A stretch of 64,000 bases of DNA from an uncultured Bacilli bacterium (lineage in GTDB: Bacteria > Bacillota_I > Bacilli_A > RF39 > UBA660), in NCBI GenBank assembly GCA_934130405.1, contig CAKOXX010000004.1, positions 14,386 to 78,385 on the forward strand, written 5' to 3'. Below the pieces are notes generated by a model. The model was not told where the DNA came from. It was given only the letters and a program-made list of their open reading frames with translations, and did no database searches. Positions 62,729-64,000 of this stretch are shown here, piece after piece. Position numbers and translations under genes: made by a program. The first letter of the stretch is position 1, and every line of letters starts with the position of its first letter.

Positions 62729-63262
62729 ATGGAAAAAGAATGGTTTGTAGTTAATACTTATTCTGGACACGAAAACAAAGTTAAAGAAAAATTATTAATG
62801 CGTGCTGAATCTATGGGAATGCAAGATTATATTTTTCGTGTTATTGTACCAGAACAAGAAGAAACAGAAATAAAAGATGGTGTTACTAAGAAAAGAATTA
62901 AAAAGTTATTTCCAGGTTATATATTAGTAGAAATGATTATGACAGATGAAGCTTGGTATGTTGTTCGTAATACTCCAGGTGTTACAGGATTTATTGGTTC
63001 GAGTGGAAAAGGAGCAAAACCAACTCCATTACCACCTCAAGAAGTAGATAATGTTTTAAAAGTTATGGGAATGTCTCGTATTGATGTTGATAAGGAATTA
63101 TCTATTGGTACAAAAGTAAAGATTATTGGTGGACCATTTACAGGTATGTTTGGTACTATTGAAGAAATTGATAATGATAATCAAAAATTTGTTTTAAATG
63201 TAGATTTATTTGGACAAGAAACTCAAGTAGAAGTTGATTTTGAACAAATTTCCAAGGCTTAA
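62729..63262 (+). CDS. nusG: transcription termination/antitermination protein NusG
   Basis: 177 aa. NGN domain (WFVVNTYSGHENKVKEKL, FPGYILVEM, VRNTPGVTGFIG) and C-terminal KOW domain (~125-175: GTKVKIIGGPFTGMFGTIEE). Binds RNA polymerase and couples or pauses transcription. In nearly all Firmicutes rplK is next; here an unknown gene intervenes 2 bases after the stop. Confidence 0.98.
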   Translation: MEKEWFVVNTYSGHENKVKEKLLMRAESMGMQDYIFRVIVPEQEETEIKDGVTKKRIKKLFPGYILVEMIMTDEAWYVVRNTPGVTGFIGSSGKGAKPTPLPPQEVDNVLKVMGMSRIDVDKELSIGTKVKIIGGPFTGMFGTIEEIDNDNQKFVLNVDLFGQETQVEVDFEQISKA

Positions 63263-63264
63263 TT

Positions 63265-63831
63265 ATGCAAACACTAGATGAGAAAATAAGAATTTCAAAG
63301 TTATTATATAAGGAAGCGCTTAAAGATGGCAAACTTAGTGACGTAGAAAAAGAGTTTATATTAAATATCACTTATCAACAATTTGCCGTCATGGAAGAAA
63401 ATATGGATTTAGCAACTTACAAAGAATTTTATAGTCAGTATGCTATTATAAAAGATAATCTTTTTGTAGATACAACTTTGTATGAAAATTGGTTGTTTTC
63501 CTCAGAATTTTATGCTAATAAACTATTTGAAGAAGTAGTTGAAGGTAAGTCTTATATAAAAATAACTAAAGATAATGATGATATTGGAAATTTTTTTCAG
63601 TTATATCAACTTAGAAGTGAAATATTATCATTTTATACTAATTTGATAAATTGTTCATCTAGTATGAATGGTAAATTTCAGATTGATTATATGTTAGCTA
63701 CAACACCTGGTGCTAGAGTTGAAACTGTTTTTGATTCTAAAAAAGCAGCTAATGTAATTAAAGAAAGTTGTCAAAAAATGGATGTAAATAGTAAAAAATT
63801 AGTAAAAATAAAGTCACAATTCAATAAATGA
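63265..63831 (+). CDS. unknown protein inserted between nusG and rplK
   Basis: 188 aa, soluble, helical and acidic/Lys-rich, with no membrane segment and no motif I recognise (MQTLDEKIRISKLLYKEAL; LATTPGARVETVFDSKK). Two bases after nusG with only AAGG as SD, so translation probably depends on coupling to nusG. Base composition matches its neighbours, so no clear sign of recent transfer. The rplK promoter begins at its last codons. Confidence 0.75.
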   Translation: MQTLDEKIRISKLLYKEALKDGKLSDVEKEFILNITYQQFAVMEENMDLATYKEFYSQYAIIKDNLFVDTTLYENWLFSSEFYANKLFEEVVEGKSYIKITKDNDDIGNFFQLYQLRSEILSFYTNLINCSSSMNGKFQIDYMLATTPGARVETVFDSKKAANVIKESCQKMDVNSKKLVKIKSQFNK

Positions 63832-63860
63832 TTGATAAATAGAAAAAAATATGATATTAT
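63832..63860 (+). promoter_or_regulatory. promoter of rplK
   Basis: TTGATA, 17 bp, TATTAT with extended TG-A. Confidence 0.75.
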
Positions 63861-63894
63861 TTAAGAGCTATATTAAATTAATATAGATAAATTA

Positions 63895-63941
63895 AGTGGG
63901 AAGCAAACGTAAAAGCTATTAAGACCACTCGCGAAAACGAG
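63895..63941 (+). promoter_or_regulatory. rplK leader, probable L1-binding autoregulatory structure
   Basis: AGTGG (63895) pairs with CCACT (63925), enclosing GAAGC and AAGA segments, then CTCG-CGAAAA-CGAG (63928-63941). The GTGGGA...GACCAC layout resembles rplK leaders where L1 represses translation of L11-L1. Confidence 0.5.
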
Positions 63942-63962
63942 GGAAGAAAGGATGTGTTTTTC

Positions 63963-64000
63963 GTGGCAAAGAAAGAAGTTGTAAAAAAAGTAGGTTTACA
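63963..64000 (+). CDS. rplK: 50S ribosomal protein L11, start only
   Basis: First 12 codons of L11 (MAKKEVVKKVGL, from a GTG start), cut by the window edge. GTG at 63963 is chosen because AAAGGA is about 10 bases upstream; an in-frame GTG at 63954 is too close to that SD. L11 forms the GTPase-associated stalk base. Confidence 0.88.
   Translation, partial: MAKKEVVKKVGL

Overview
Low-GC (about 30 % by eye) Gram-positive chromosome from the origin-proximal half of a member of the Bacilli. The signs are a Noc-type ParB beside ParA/ParB, an RNA polymerase delta subunit (RpoE), DUF1934 next to argS, Mbl, a TagO-type transferase, agr genes and long-form HPF. TGA is used as a stop (mnmG, yvcK), so this is not the Mycoplasma code. 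The sporulation genes spoIIR and spoIIQ suggest an endospore former or a recent descendant of one. The closest named fit I can suggest is an uncultured gut lineage near Erysipelotrichales/RF39; that is inference. Almost all genes lie on the + strand, which implies a replication origin to the left. I saw no rRNA, tRNA, IS element, prophage or CRISPR array.

Layout. 1-5.3 kb: mnmG (cut by the left edge), rsmG, noc, parA, parB (tRNA/rRNA modification and chromosome segregation). 5.3-9.1 kb: MscS channel, DUF951, AbgT transporter, ychF. 9.1-16.8 kb: rpsF-ssb-rpsR, a shortened GdpP-like phosphodiesterase, rplI, dnaB, an LysM/G5/M23 wall peptidase, walJ, rlmH, ung. 16.8-19.4 kb: two - strand genes (LemA, PBP1A). 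19.4-31.9 kb: DUF1934-argS, rpoE, prfA-prmC-spoIIR-mntP, a 51-aa peptide, murA, an SGNH-like protein, rpmE, a cluster of DnaA-box-like sites, rpiB, DUF1146, spoIIQ, mbl, tagO.

32.0-35.1 kb is the most distinctive accessory region: a complete agr-type quorum-sensing locus. A LytTR regulator and a GHKL kinase run rightward, facing agrB and a 39-residue agrD running leftward. A 21-bp-spaced LytTR-like direct repeat lies between agrB and a cold-shock gene. 35-40.5 kb: csp, hpf, cysS, a YugP-like protein that has lost its zinc motif, mrnC, rlmB, a sigma factor and an unknown tail-anchored protein. 40.6-50.3 kb: HU, then uvrA-yvlD-lgt-trxB-yvcK-whiA without hprK, rapZ or crh at their Bacillus positions, clpP facing whiA, and a TGS/uridine-kinase-like protein. 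50.3-57.2 kb: phosphoketolase (-) and rpsL-rpsG-fusA-tuf. 57.3-64 kb: a membrane-anchored unknown, a FemAB transferase (-), murD, eno, secG, secE, nusG, an unknown gene wedged before rplK, and the start of rplK.

How the genes work together: the window is a compact housekeeping block (translation, replication, segregation, wall synthesis). Transcription units are short and mostly bounded by intrinsic terminators that often share bases with stop codons or Shine-Dalgarno (SD) sequences. No intergenic gap exceeds 300 bases. The items most worth following are the agr locus with its putative operator, the DnaA-box cluster at 28 kb, the hairpins over the spoIIR and mntP SD sequences, and a set of family members that have lost catalytic residues.
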